Shown in pieces: positions 31,964 to 38,042 of a stretch of DNA of 38,042 nucleotides. Position 1 is the stretch's first letter. Each line of letters begins with the position of its first letter. Below the pieces are notes generated by a model. It was given only the letters and a program-made list of their open reading frames with translations. It searched no databases and was not told the origin of the DNA. Source of the DNA: Minwuia sp. (GTDB taxonomy: Bacteria > Pseudomonadota > Alphaproteobacteria > Minwuiales > Minwuiaceae); assembly GCA_029210175.1 (NCBI GenBank), contig JARGPL010000026.1, positions 1-38,042 on the forward strand, written 5' to 3'. A program made the translations under genes and the position numbers.

Positions 31964-32413
31964 TTACCTTACCTGCCTCAGGGCTTTCAGAAGTTTGGAC
32001 TCCGCCTCACCACGGCCTTCGCGCGGGGCGCGCCTGACCGGATCAGCGGGTTTGGGGTCTGTGACCTGCTTGGCGCTGGTGCCGGCCTTGCGGTGGTCAA
32101 CGCCCTTTTCGATCCGGTCCGCGACCCGCTCACCGGATGTGGTCACGAGTTGCAGTTCATCCAGCATGGCCCGGGCCTTGCCGACCCGGCCTTCCAGTTC
32201 CAGGCCGACGGCACCTGCGGTCTGCTTCAATTCATCAATGCTCGAACGCGCCCGTTCCGTGGACTGATCGAAGGAACGGACCAGATTCGCCATCTCGCCC
32301 TGCGCGTTGCGCAGTTGGCCGAGCCGACGGTTGAGCACGAAGCAATAGATCACCGTGGCGGTCAGAAGCACCACCAGCAGCACATCCAGCAACAGGTTCA
32401 GGTCCAGACTCAT
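31964..32413 (-). CDS. DUF6468 flagellar-region protein
   Basis: A 149-residue protein with one N-terminal membrane helix (about 5-25, LNLLLDVLLVVLLTATVIYC), a coiled coil (about 28-95), and a basic, disordered tail. This matches DUF6468, a family found almost only between fliM and motE in alphaproteobacterial flagellar operons. Its function is unknown; a small membrane-tied coiled-coil factor in C-ring or motor assembly is plausible. Overlaps the fliM stop as ATGA. Confidence 0.82.
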   Translation of the reverse strand: MSLDLNLLLDVLLVVLLTATVIYCFVLNRRLGQLRNAQGEMANLVRSFDQSTERARSSIDELKQTAGAVGLELEGRVGKARAMLDELQLVTTSGERVADRIEKGVDHRKAGTSAKQVTDPKPADPVRRAPREGRGEAESKLLKALRQVR

Positions 32414-33483
32414 GCCCCGTCTCCCTGCTGGCGATATGCCTTGTCGATCTTCACGGAAATGTTCTGCCCCCGCCGCCCCATGTGGCCTGCGGCCATGGGT
32501 ATCCCGCCACAGTTCAGACGCACGGCGCTGTCGGGCGACGCATTCAGCATCATCGTGTCACCGACCTTCATCCGCATGACCTTGGACAGGGGCAAGGTCT
32601 GCTCGTCCAGCACGGCGACCAGATCGACATCCGTCTTCCAGAGTTCGGTTGCCAGATGGTTTTCCCAGATCGAGTCGCGACCGAACTTCTCACCCATGAA
32701 CATCTGCAGCAGCAGTTCGCGGATCGGTTCCAGCGTCGCATAGGGCAGCAACACATCCAGACGCCCGCCGCGGTCTTCCATGTCGATGCGCAGCTTGATG
32801 ACGATGGCTGCATTCGCCGGTCGGGCGATGGTGGCGAAGCGCGGGTTGGTCTCAACCCGGTCGAAGTTGAAGGCGACAGGCGACAGCGGCTCGAAAGCGG
32901 CAGACATGTCAGCCAGCACAACAGCCACCATGCGCTCCACCAGGTTGCGTTCGATGGTGGTATAGGGCCGACCCTCGATCCGCATCGCGGCTGTACCGCG
33001 ACGCCCGCCGAGCAGGACATCCACGATGGAGTAGATCAGGGATGAGTCGACCGTGATCAGGCCATAGTTGTCCCACTCCACGGCCCGGAACACCGACAGG
33101 ATGGCCGGCAGGGGAATGGAGTTCAGATAATCACCAAACCGCACGGACGTGATGTTGTCGAGGGCTACCTCGACATTGTCGGATGTGAAATTGCGCAGGC
33201 TGGTTGTCATCATGCGCACCAGCCGGTCGAAAACGACCTCGAGCATCGGAAGGCGTTCGTAGTTGACCAGGGCGGAATTGATGATCGCCTTGATGCCGGA
33301 TTTCTCGCCATCGTCGTCACCGTCCGCGTCGAAGCCCAGCAGACTGTCGATCTCATCCTGATTCAGGATGCGGTTGTTGGCACCGAACGAACTCTCCATC
33401 TCCTCATCGGAGCCTTCGGCAGCATCTGCCTCGCTTGCCTGATCCGGCATATCCACTTCCATGGGCTTGTCTTCTTCAGCCAT
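32410..33483 (-). CDS. fliM: Flagellar motor switch protein FliM
   Basis: A 357-residue C-ring protein that receives CheY-P and sets rotor direction. The CheY-binding motif LNQDEIDSLLGF is at about 40-51 after an acidic leader, followed by the middle domain (INSALVNYERLPMLEVVFDR ... TSVRFGDYLNSIPLPA) and the C-terminal SpoA-like domain (LPLSKVMRMKVGDTMMLNAS). The conserved GGRRG-type segment and the ERNLVERMV helix are present. Length is slightly longer than usual owing to the acidic start. Followed by DUF6468 with ATGA overlap. Confidence 0.95.
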   Translation of the reverse strand: MAEEDKPMEVDMPDQASEADAAEGSDEEMESSFGANNRILNQDEIDSLLGFDADGDDDGEKSGIKAIINSALVNYERLPMLEVVFDRLVRMMTTSLRNFTSDNVEVALDNITSVRFGDYLNSIPLPAILSVFRAVEWDNYGLITVDSSLIYSIVDVLLGGRRGTAAMRIEGRPYTTIERNLVERMVAVVLADMSAAFEPLSPVAFNFDRVETNPRFATIARPANAAIVIKLRIDMEDRGGRLDVLLPYATLEPIRELLLQMFMGEKFGRDSIWENHLATELWKTDVDLVAVLDEQTLPLSKVMRMKVGDTMMLNASPDSAVRLNCGGIPMAAGHMGRRGQNISVKIDKAYRQQGDGA

Positions 33484-33545
33484 CTAAAAACGCCTTCTGC
33501 ATTTTCTGGTTTCAGCCTGTCCGCACATCCGGCCCATCGACCGGA

Positions 33546-34157
33546 TCACTGGATCAGCATTTCCTTGAACAACACGTCACGTACCCGGGCGGGCCGAACG
33601 GACTGGTTCACACGGATCATCAGTTCTTCCTTCAGGCGATAGACGCCTGCCGAACCCTGCAGGTCTTCGCGACGCAGTTCGCGCAGGTAGACCTGGAAAT
33701 GATCAACGATGCGGGGCATGACCCGCTCGATCCGCTTGACGATCGACTTGTCGCCGAATTCCAGCGCAACGCGGATCTTCAGGAACCGGGGCTGGCGACC
33801 GTCAGAATTCAGATTCACCAGCATGTCGGGCAGCTCGTAGAAGATCAGGTCGCTGCCGGCATAGTTGACCCGACCATAGACCGGGGCGCTGCCACCAACG
33901 TGACTGTCATCCTCGACCTTCTCTTCGGCATGGCTCTCGTCAGCCACGGGCTCGCGGCTGGTGCTTGCCGCCTGTGCCTCACCGGAGTTGCCCCCGCCAA
34001 GCATCATGAATGCCGCGCCGCCGCCGCCCAGCAGCACCAGCACGGGCAGGGCGATGAAGAGCACCAGCACCTTGCCACTCAGTTTCCGCTTCCTCGGCTG
34101 GCCGGAATCCGCGTCGGCAGCATCAGCGACATCAGCCTCTTCACTCTCTTCAGCCAT
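33546..34157 (-). CDS. fliL: Flagellar basal body-associated protein FliL
   Basis: A 203-residue single-pass membrane protein that rings the stator and tunes motor torque. An acidic cytoplasmic N-terminus is followed by a membrane helix (about 30-52, VLVLFIALPVLVLLGGGGAA) and a periplasmic domain with the FliL hallmark VNLNSDGRQPRFLKIRVALE and the ending RVRDVLFKEMLIQ. Length is usual for alphaproteobacteria. It starts the minus-strand series and is 62 bases upstream of fliM. Divergent from flgF, with a 232-base shared control region. Confidence 0.92.
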   Translation of the reverse strand: MAEESEEADVADAADADSGQPRKRKLSGKVLVLFIALPVLVLLGGGGAAFMMLGGGNSGEAQAASTSREPVADESHAEEKVEDDSHVGGSAPVYGRVNYAGSDLIFYELPDMLVNLNSDGRQPRFLKIRVALEFGDKSIVKRIERVMPRIVDHFQVYLRELRREDLQGSAGVYRLKEELMIRVNQSVRPARVRDVLFKEMLIQ

Positions 34158-34389
34158 GACGGGGAACCTCGTCCACAGGTGGTTTCAATTGCGCAGAGGC
34201 TAGGCCGTCTCGGTTAACAAAGTGTTGGGATCGGGCATCCCCGGCAGAAATTGCCGCCCTGGCCCGCCGGTTCTTGCCGGGCGGAGAACGCTTTCAGAAT
34301 TTTTCCCTTTATTTTCATATGGTTGAATTTGGCATGGGCGATGCACTGCCCTTGGCCAGCAACCGTTTCAGGAGCTTTCGAGAAGCACC
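34158..34389. other. Divergent flagellar control region, fliL / flgF
   Basis: 232 bases. The sigma-54-like box for flgF is at 34330-34344. A low-GC stretch (TTTTTCCCTTTATTTTCATATG, 34302-34323) sits just upstream of it and could be an IHF or bending site. For fliL I see only a poor sigma-54-like match (CGGCCTAGCCTCTGC on the minus strand, 34193-34207). GAGAAGCACC precedes the flgF ATG. Confidence 0.5.
34330..34344 (+). promoter_or_regulatory. Sigma-54-like promoter of the flgF-G-A-H operon
   Basis: TGGCAT-GGGCG-ATGC differs from the sigma-54 consensus TGGCAC-N5-TTGC at two positions and keeps the essential GG and GC at correct spacing. Predicted start of transcription is near 34356, about 34 bases before the flgF ATG. 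Sigma-54 control of rod and ring genes is known in other alphaproteobacteria such as Caulobacter. Confidence 0.65.
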
Positions 34390-35115
34390 ATGGGTATCGA
34401 GAACGCAATTTTGGTAGGACTTTCCCGTCAGGTGGCCCTGCGCCGCCAGATGGACATCGTCGCCAACAACATCGCGAACATGAACACCGTCGGCTTCCGT
34501 GCCGAACAGGTCATGTTCCGCGAGTTTCTGGTGGACACCAAGGAAGGCGACAAGATCTCCTACGTGCAGGACTTCGGTGTCGCCATGGATGTTGCCGATG
34601 GCCCGCTGCAGTCAACGTCCAACCCGCTTGATGTGGCCATCTCCGGCCCCGGTTACCTGACCGTGCAGACCGCCGACGGCGAGAAGTACACCCGCAACGG
34701 TCACCTGCGCCTGGATGATCAGGGGCGGCTGGTGACCCAGGATGGCAACCCGGTCCTGGACGTGGAAGGCAAGGAAATCGAATTCGCCGACCCGACCGTC
34801 CGCCTCGACATCTCCCGCGACGGCACTATCACTGCAGCCGACGGCGAGACATTCCGCCTGCAGGTCGTCGGCTTCGACAATCAGCAGGATCTGGATAAGG
34901 CGGAGGGCGGCCTCTACGAAACCGACCAGGCACCTTTCGAGATCGAAGACCCGCAGGTCCTGCAGGGCATGCTGGAATCCAGCAACGTCAACGCCATCAC
35001 CGAAATGACCCGGATGATCACCGTGCAGCGGTCCTATGAGGCCATGCAGCAGATGGTGAAATCCGACCATGACATACAGCGGGACGCAATTGGCCGTCTT
35101 GGCCAGGTCGTCTGA
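34390..35115 (+). CDS. flgF: Flagellar proximal rod protein FlgF
   Basis: A 241-residue axial protein of the rod between the MS-ring and the distal rod. The flagellar rod N-terminal motif MDIVANNIANMNTVGFRAEQ is at about 19-38, and the C-terminal SSNVNAITEMTRMITVQRSY followed by EAMQQMVKSDHD is the shared rod/hook ending. The start MGIENAILVGLSRQ is FlgF-type. Exported by the flagellar type III system without a cleaved signal. First gene of the flgF-flgG-flgA-flgH operon, 24 bases before flgG. Confidence 0.95.
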   Translation: MGIENAILVGLSRQVALRRQMDIVANNIANMNTVGFRAEQVMFREFLVDTKEGDKISYVQDFGVAMDVADGPLQSTSNPLDVAISGPGYLTVQTADGEKYTRNGHLRLDDQGRLVTQDGNPVLDVEGKEIEFADPTVRLDISRDGTITAADGETFRLQVVGFDNQQDLDKAEGGLYETDQAPFEIEDPQVLQGMLESSNVNAITEMTRMITVQRSYEAMQQMVKSDHDIQRDAIGRLGQVV

Positions 35116-35139
35116 GCAGTCCCCGAGGAGTATCGAGCA

Positions 35140-35925
35140 ATGCGTAGTCTTTCCATCGCTTCCACCGGCATGCTGGCCCAGCAGCTGAATGTCGAGGTCA
35201 TTTCCAACAACATCGCCAACATGAACACCACGGGGTTCAAGCGTCAGCGCGCCGCCTTCCAGGATCTGCTGTACCAGAACGTCCGCCGTGTGGGTTCCAG
35301 CTCCTCCGACGCGGGCAACATCGTGCCTTCCGGCGTGCAGATCGGTGTTGGCGTGAAGGCCGGATCGGTCTATCGCATCACCGAACAGGGTGACATCGCG
35401 ATCACCGACAACCCGCTGGATCTGGCCATCAACGGTCGCGGTTTCTTCCGTGTGACGCTGCCGACGGGTGAAGATTCCTACACTCGCTCAGGCAACTTCT
35501 CGGTCGGCGCCGATGGCCAGCTGGTCACGCAGGACGGCTTCGTCGTCGCCCCCGGCATCACGGTGCCGAACAATGCGCAGGACCTGTCGATCAACGCGAA
35601 CGGCGAGGTCCTGGCAAAGATTGCCGGACAGACCGAATTCCAGAACCTGGGCCAGTTCGAGCTGGTCACTTTCTTCAACGACGCGGGCCTGGAAGCCATC
35701 GGTGACAACCTGTTTCTTGAAAGCCCGGCATCCGGCGCGGCAACCACGGGCGTTCCCGGTCAGGCCGGTTTCGGGTCGATACAGCAGGGGTTCCTGGAAA
35801 CATCCAACGTGAACCCGGTGCAGGAAATCACGGACCTGATCACGGCCCAGCGCGCCTACGAAATGAACTCCAAGGTCATCACCGCATCCGACGAGATGAT
35901 GGCCGCCATCAACACCCTGAGGTGA
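35140..35925 (+). CDS. flgG: Flagellar distal rod protein FlgG
   Basis: A 261-residue distal rod subunit. The start MRSLSIASTGMLAQQLNVEV with VISNNIANMNTTGFKRQRAA is a classic FlgG N-terminus. The middle has INGRGFFRVTLPTGEDSYTR, and the end QGFLETSNVNPVQEITDLIT then AQRAYEMNSKVITASDEMM is complete. Length matches the usual 260-262. CCGAGGAGTATCGAGCA gives the ribosome site. The stop overlaps no gene; flgA begins five bases later. Confidence 0.96.
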   Translation: MRSLSIASTGMLAQQLNVEVISNNIANMNTTGFKRQRAAFQDLLYQNVRRVGSSSSDAGNIVPSGVQIGVGVKAGSVYRITEQGDIAITDNPLDLAINGRGFFRVTLPTGEDSYTRSGNFSVGADGQLVTQDGFVVAPGITVPNNAQDLSINANGEVLAKIAGQTEFQNLGQFELVTFFNDAGLEAIGDNLFLESPASGAATTGVPGQAGFGSIQQGFLETSNVNPVQEITDLITAQRAYEMNSKVITASDEMMAAINTLR

Positions 35926-35930
35926 TCCCC

Positions 35931-36926
35931 ATGAACCGTTCGCTGAAGAATCTGCTGGGCGTGGGCATCGTTGCGGCCAGCCTTGCCACCGCAACCCTGG
36001 GCGTCCCGACATCCACCGCCGACGCGCAGGCCATGATGGCCACGCTGAAGCAGAGCATCATCATCGATCGTCCGGTGATCACGTTGAGCGACCTGCTGGA
36101 CGGGGCCGAAACCGCCGAAGAGGTGGTGGTTGCCCATGCCCCCGCCCCCGGCGACCGCCTGGCCCTGAACCCCATCGCCATTGCCCGCATTGCCGCCAGC
36201 CGGGGCATTCGCTGGATGCCGCCCGCCGGCATGCACCGCATCACCGTGACCCGCGCGAGCGCAATCGTGCCCATGGCCGACATCATGGCGGAGATCGAAC
36301 TGGCCCTGTCCGACCGCACCAACGGCAAGGACATGGAGATCGAGGTCGCCGGCAATCGCTCCACCCTGCACGTCGCCACTGACCAGTTGCCGACGGTGGA
36401 AGTGATCAGCATGGATTTCGCGCCACGCACCGGCCGTTTCAGCGTCATCGTCTCTGCCCCCGCCGGTGATCCGTCGGCCCGCCGGGAGCGCCTGCATGGC
36501 CGCGCCTGGGCCATGGCTGACATCCCGGTGCTGTCGCGCACCGTGCGTCCGGGTGATGAGATCACCGAAGCGGATGTGGCCTGGCAACGGGTTCGCGAGA
36601 CCCGCGTGCGTCGCCAGACGGTGGTCGACGCCGCCGAACTGATCGGCATGAGCCCGAAGCGCCATATCTCCGCCAACCGCTCGATCCGCATCAGCGACCT
36701 GCAATCCCCGATCATGATCCCCAAGGGATCCAACGTGACCATGGTCTACCGCCACGGCGGGCTGCTGCTGAAGGCGTCGGGCCGGGCCATGGAGAACGGC
36801 GGCCGCAACGACGTCATCCGCGTCATGAATGACCGCAGCCGCCTGACGATCGAGGCCCGCGTGACCGCCCCCGGACAGGTGAACGTGTTGCCCGCTGGCA
36901 CCCGTGTCTCGCAACTGACCCGCTGA
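35931..36926 (+). CDS. flgA: Flagellar P-ring assembly protein FlgA
   Basis: A 331-residue periplasmic chaperone for the P-ring protein FlgI. It has a signal peptide (GVGIVAASLATATLGVPTST followed by ADAQA), an N-terminal region of FlgA type (IITLSDLLDGAETAEEVVVA-like), and the C-terminal SAF/ChapFlgA domain (VLSRTVRPGDEITEADVAWQ; ANRSIRISDLQSPIMIPKGS; VTAPGQVNVLPAGTRV). ATG 35931 is chosen over GTG 35922 since GAGGTGATCCCC gives spacing for it. Longer than enterobacterial FlgA (about 220) as usual in alphaproteobacteria. Confidence 0.9.
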   Translation: MNRSLKNLLGVGIVAASLATATLGVPTSTADAQAMMATLKQSIIIDRPVITLSDLLDGAETAEEVVVAHAPAPGDRLALNPIAIARIAASRGIRWMPPAGMHRITVTRASAIVPMADIMAEIELALSDRTNGKDMEIEVAGNRSTLHVATDQLPTVEVISMDFAPRTGRFSVIVSAPAGDPSARRERLHGRAWAMADIPVLSRTVRPGDEITEADVAWQRVRETRVRRQTVVDAAELIGMSPKRHISANRSIRISDLQSPIMIPKGSNVTMVYRHGGLLLKASGRAMENGGRNDVIRVMNDRSRLTIEARVTAPGQVNVLPAGTRVSQLTR

Positions 36927-36949
36927 ACCTGATCGACCGAATGCACAGG

Positions 36950-36966
36950 GCGGCAAAAAATGCCGC
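36950..36966 (+). promoter_or_regulatory. Hairpin between flgA and flgH
   Basis: GCGGCA-AAAAA-TGCCGC is a perfect 6-bp stem with a 5-A loop in the 83-base gap between flgA and flgH. It lacks a T tract, so it is more likely an mRNA-stability or attenuation element than a terminator. Confidence 0.45.
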
Positions 36967-37009
36967 TCAAGCGAACCGCAGCCCCCTGCGACCTGAAGGA
37001 CAAAATGTC

Positions 37010-37759
37010 ATGAAACGCTCCCTGCTCCGCACACTCGCGATCATCGTCGCCGCAACCACCCTGACCGCCTGCGCCGCAGTAGACCGGGTGCAGAACATCG
37101 GCAAGGCCCCGGACCTGACGGAGATCAAGGACCCGCGGGCGGAAACCAATTACCGCACTGTCAGCCTGCCGATGCCACGCCCGGAGCCGACGATCCGGCA
37201 GGCCAACTCGCTCTGGCGTCCCGGTGCGCGGGCGTTCTTCAAGGACCAGCGCGCGTCCCAGATCGGCGACATCCTGACAGTCCAGGTCCAGATCAACGAT
37301 CAGGCGCAGCTGAACAATTCCACGTCCCGGTCACGTCAGGCGTCTGAAGACACCGATGCCACGTCGTTCCTCGGTTTCCAGAGCAATCTGGGCAACTTCC
37401 TGCCTGACGCCGTGGACCCGACCAGCCTGGTGAGCGTCGGCAACACCAGCAACCACAATGGCACTGGCACGGTGGACCGCGATGAGACCATCAACCTGCA
37501 GGTCGCAGCCCTGATCGTCGACCGGCTGCCCAACGGCAACCTTGTCATCGCCGGGCGTCAGGAAGTGCGGGTGAACTTCGAAGTCCGCGAACTGCTGATC
37601 TCCGGCGTTGTCCGCCCCCAGGACATCACCGCCACCAACACGATCAGCCACAGCCAGATCGCCGAAGCCCGTATCGCCTACGGCGGACGTGGCCAGCTCA
37701 CCGACGTGCAGCAGCCCCGCTATGGCCAGCAGCTGCTCGACGTCATCCTGCCCTTCTGA
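37010..37759 (+). CDS. flgH: Flagellar L-ring lipoprotein FlgH
   Basis: A 249-residue outer-membrane L-ring subunit. It has a lipoprotein signal with lipobox LTAC (MKRSLLRTLAIIVAATTLTA then CAAVD). Conserved FlgH segments are SLWRPGARAFFKDQRASQIG with DILTVQVQINDQAQ, and the ending LVIAGRQEVRVNFEVRELLI ... GRGQLTDVQQPRYGQQLLDV. Length is normal. ATG 37010 follows GAAGGACAAAATGTC; an upstream in-frame ATG would put the lipobox too far in. Last gene of the operon, ending before a strong terminator. Confidence 0.95.
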   Translation: MKRSLLRTLAIIVAATTLTACAAVDRVQNIGKAPDLTEIKDPRAETNYRTVSLPMPRPEPTIRQANSLWRPGARAFFKDQRASQIGDILTVQVQINDQAQLNNSTSRSRQASEDTDATSFLGFQSNLGNFLPDAVDPTSLVSVGNTSNHNGTGTVDRDETINLQVAALIVDRLPNGNLVIAGRQEVRVNFEVRELLISGVVRPQDITATNTISHSQIAEARIAYGGRGQLTDVQQPRYGQQLLDVILPF

Positions 37760-37856
37760 TCGGGATCACCCGCCAGGAACGAGCAACACGAACAACAGAA
37801 ACACACCAATCCCTCCGTCCAGACCATCCCCCAAAGGATCTGAAGACAGGGAACTT

Positions 37857-37892
37857 GGCCGGCGCCCCGACAGGGTGCCGGCCTCTTTTTTT
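37857..37892 (+). terminator. Strong intrinsic terminator of the flgF-G-A-H operon
   Basis: GGCCGGCGCCC (37857-37867), loop CGACA, then GGGTGCCGGCC (37873-37883) makes an 11-bp stem with one G-T pair, followed by TC and seven T (37886-37892). This is a textbook intrinsic terminator about 100 bases after the flgH stop. Eight G follow the T tract. Confidence 0.9.
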
Positions 37893-37900
37893 GGGGGGGG

Positions 37901-38042
37901 TGATTAGGGTTGAGACTCAATCATAGCCAGAATGCGACGAGGACGGCGATGGCGACAGCGGACAGGAAGTTTCTCGCCAGCTTGTCGTAGCGTGTGTGGA
38001 TACGCCGGAAGTCCTTGATGCGGCAGAAAGCGTTTTCGATGA
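37901..38042 (-). mobile_element. IS5-family element, end fragment, cut by window edge
   Basis: Just past the terminator begins sequence reading into an IS5-type transposase on the minus strand. The probable terminal segment contains TTGAGACTCAA (37911-37921), a small perfect palindrome. The rest of the element lies outside the window, so its ends and target duplication cannot be checked. It differs from the left-edge IS fragments. Confidence 0.6.
37921..38042 (-). CDS. IS5-family transposase C-terminus, partial
   Basis: The minus strand gives IENAFCRIKDFRRIHTRYDK then LARNFLSAVAIAVLVAFWL and a TGA stop at 37921-37923. The ExxFCRIKxFRRIxTRYDKLAxNFLSAV motif is the E-containing end of IS5-family DDE transposases. 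The frame is intact in the visible 40 codons; the N-terminal two-thirds are outside the window. Confidence 0.8.
   Translation of the reverse strand, partial: IENAFCRIKDFRRIHTRYDKLARNFLSAVAIAVLVAFWL

Noticed and set aside
34193-34207. Possible sigma-54 site for fliL on the minus strand (CGGCCTAGCCTCTGC)
   Set aside because: Only GG/GC spacing and a few bases fit; too weak to report as a promoter.
37893-37900. G8 run as a phase-variation tract
   Set aside because: It lies between a terminator and an IS end, not in a coding region or between promoter boxes.
1-38042. CRISPR arrays, tRNA or rRNA genes
   Set aside because: No regularly spaced repeats with unique spacers and no cloverleaf or rRNA-like sequence were seen in the intergenic regions.

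Overview
The window looks like a chromosomal segment of a GC-rich, flagellated, polysaccharide-producing alphaproteobacterium, most likely Rhodospirillales or a relative. The evidence is a CpdR-type single-domain response regulator, a DUF6468 protein with a MotE-like protein beside FliM/FliL, the order flgF-flgG-flgA-flgH, and a zinc-ribbon/ftsE/ftsX/DUF218/plsC block. Genus cannot be fixed from sequence reading alone.

Layout. (1) 1-1460 is an insertion-sequence graveyard. It holds the start of an IS5-type transposase running off the left edge, a broken IS3-type orfA, and two remnants of one IS5-type element sharing an 87-bp terminal segment. One remnant is a 503-bp deletion derivative with both ends; an AT-rich island separates the two. 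(2) 1532-10113 is a metabolic locus. A PLP cystathionine lyase-type enzyme and a gamma-butyrobetaine-hydroxylase-like dioxygenase lie on the minus strand. Facing away from them are a class II aldolase, a small DUF4031-like protein, an FAD oxidoreductase and a class III aminotransferase, then a TetR regulator and an acyl-CoA ligase. Together they suggest breakdown of an amino or quaternary-amine compound, but the substrate cannot be named. (3) 10144-16094 is housekeeping: a CoxE-like VWA protein, CpdR, a zinc-ribbon membrane protein, FtsE-FtsX, a DUF218 protein and an acyltransferase. (4) 16131-26520 is a polysaccharide region: methyltransferase, two O-antigen-ligase-type membrane proteins, a PPP-family phosphatase, a Sel1-repeat protein, a polyprenyl-phosphate sugar-1-phosphate transferase, and a Wzc-type tyrosine autokinase overlapped by a small membrane protein. 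A full-consensus sigma-54 promoter sits upstream of the kinase. (5) 26906-37759 is flagellar. On the minus strand lie fliL, fliM, DUF6468, motE-like, two MotB-like genes and a 988-residue AMIN/TPR-like protein; divergently lie flgF-flgG-flgA-flgH behind a second sigma-54-like promoter and ending at a strong terminator. (6) The right edge enters another IS5-family transposase.

How it fits together: the flagellar block supplies rod, ring and switch parts and a set of motor-associated envelope proteins. The polysaccharide block supplies lipid-carrier priming, polymerisation and chain-length control. The sigma-54-like elements before both flgF and the Wzc gene raise the possibility that motility and polysaccharide output share a control layer. 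No tRNA, rRNA or CRISPR array was seen.
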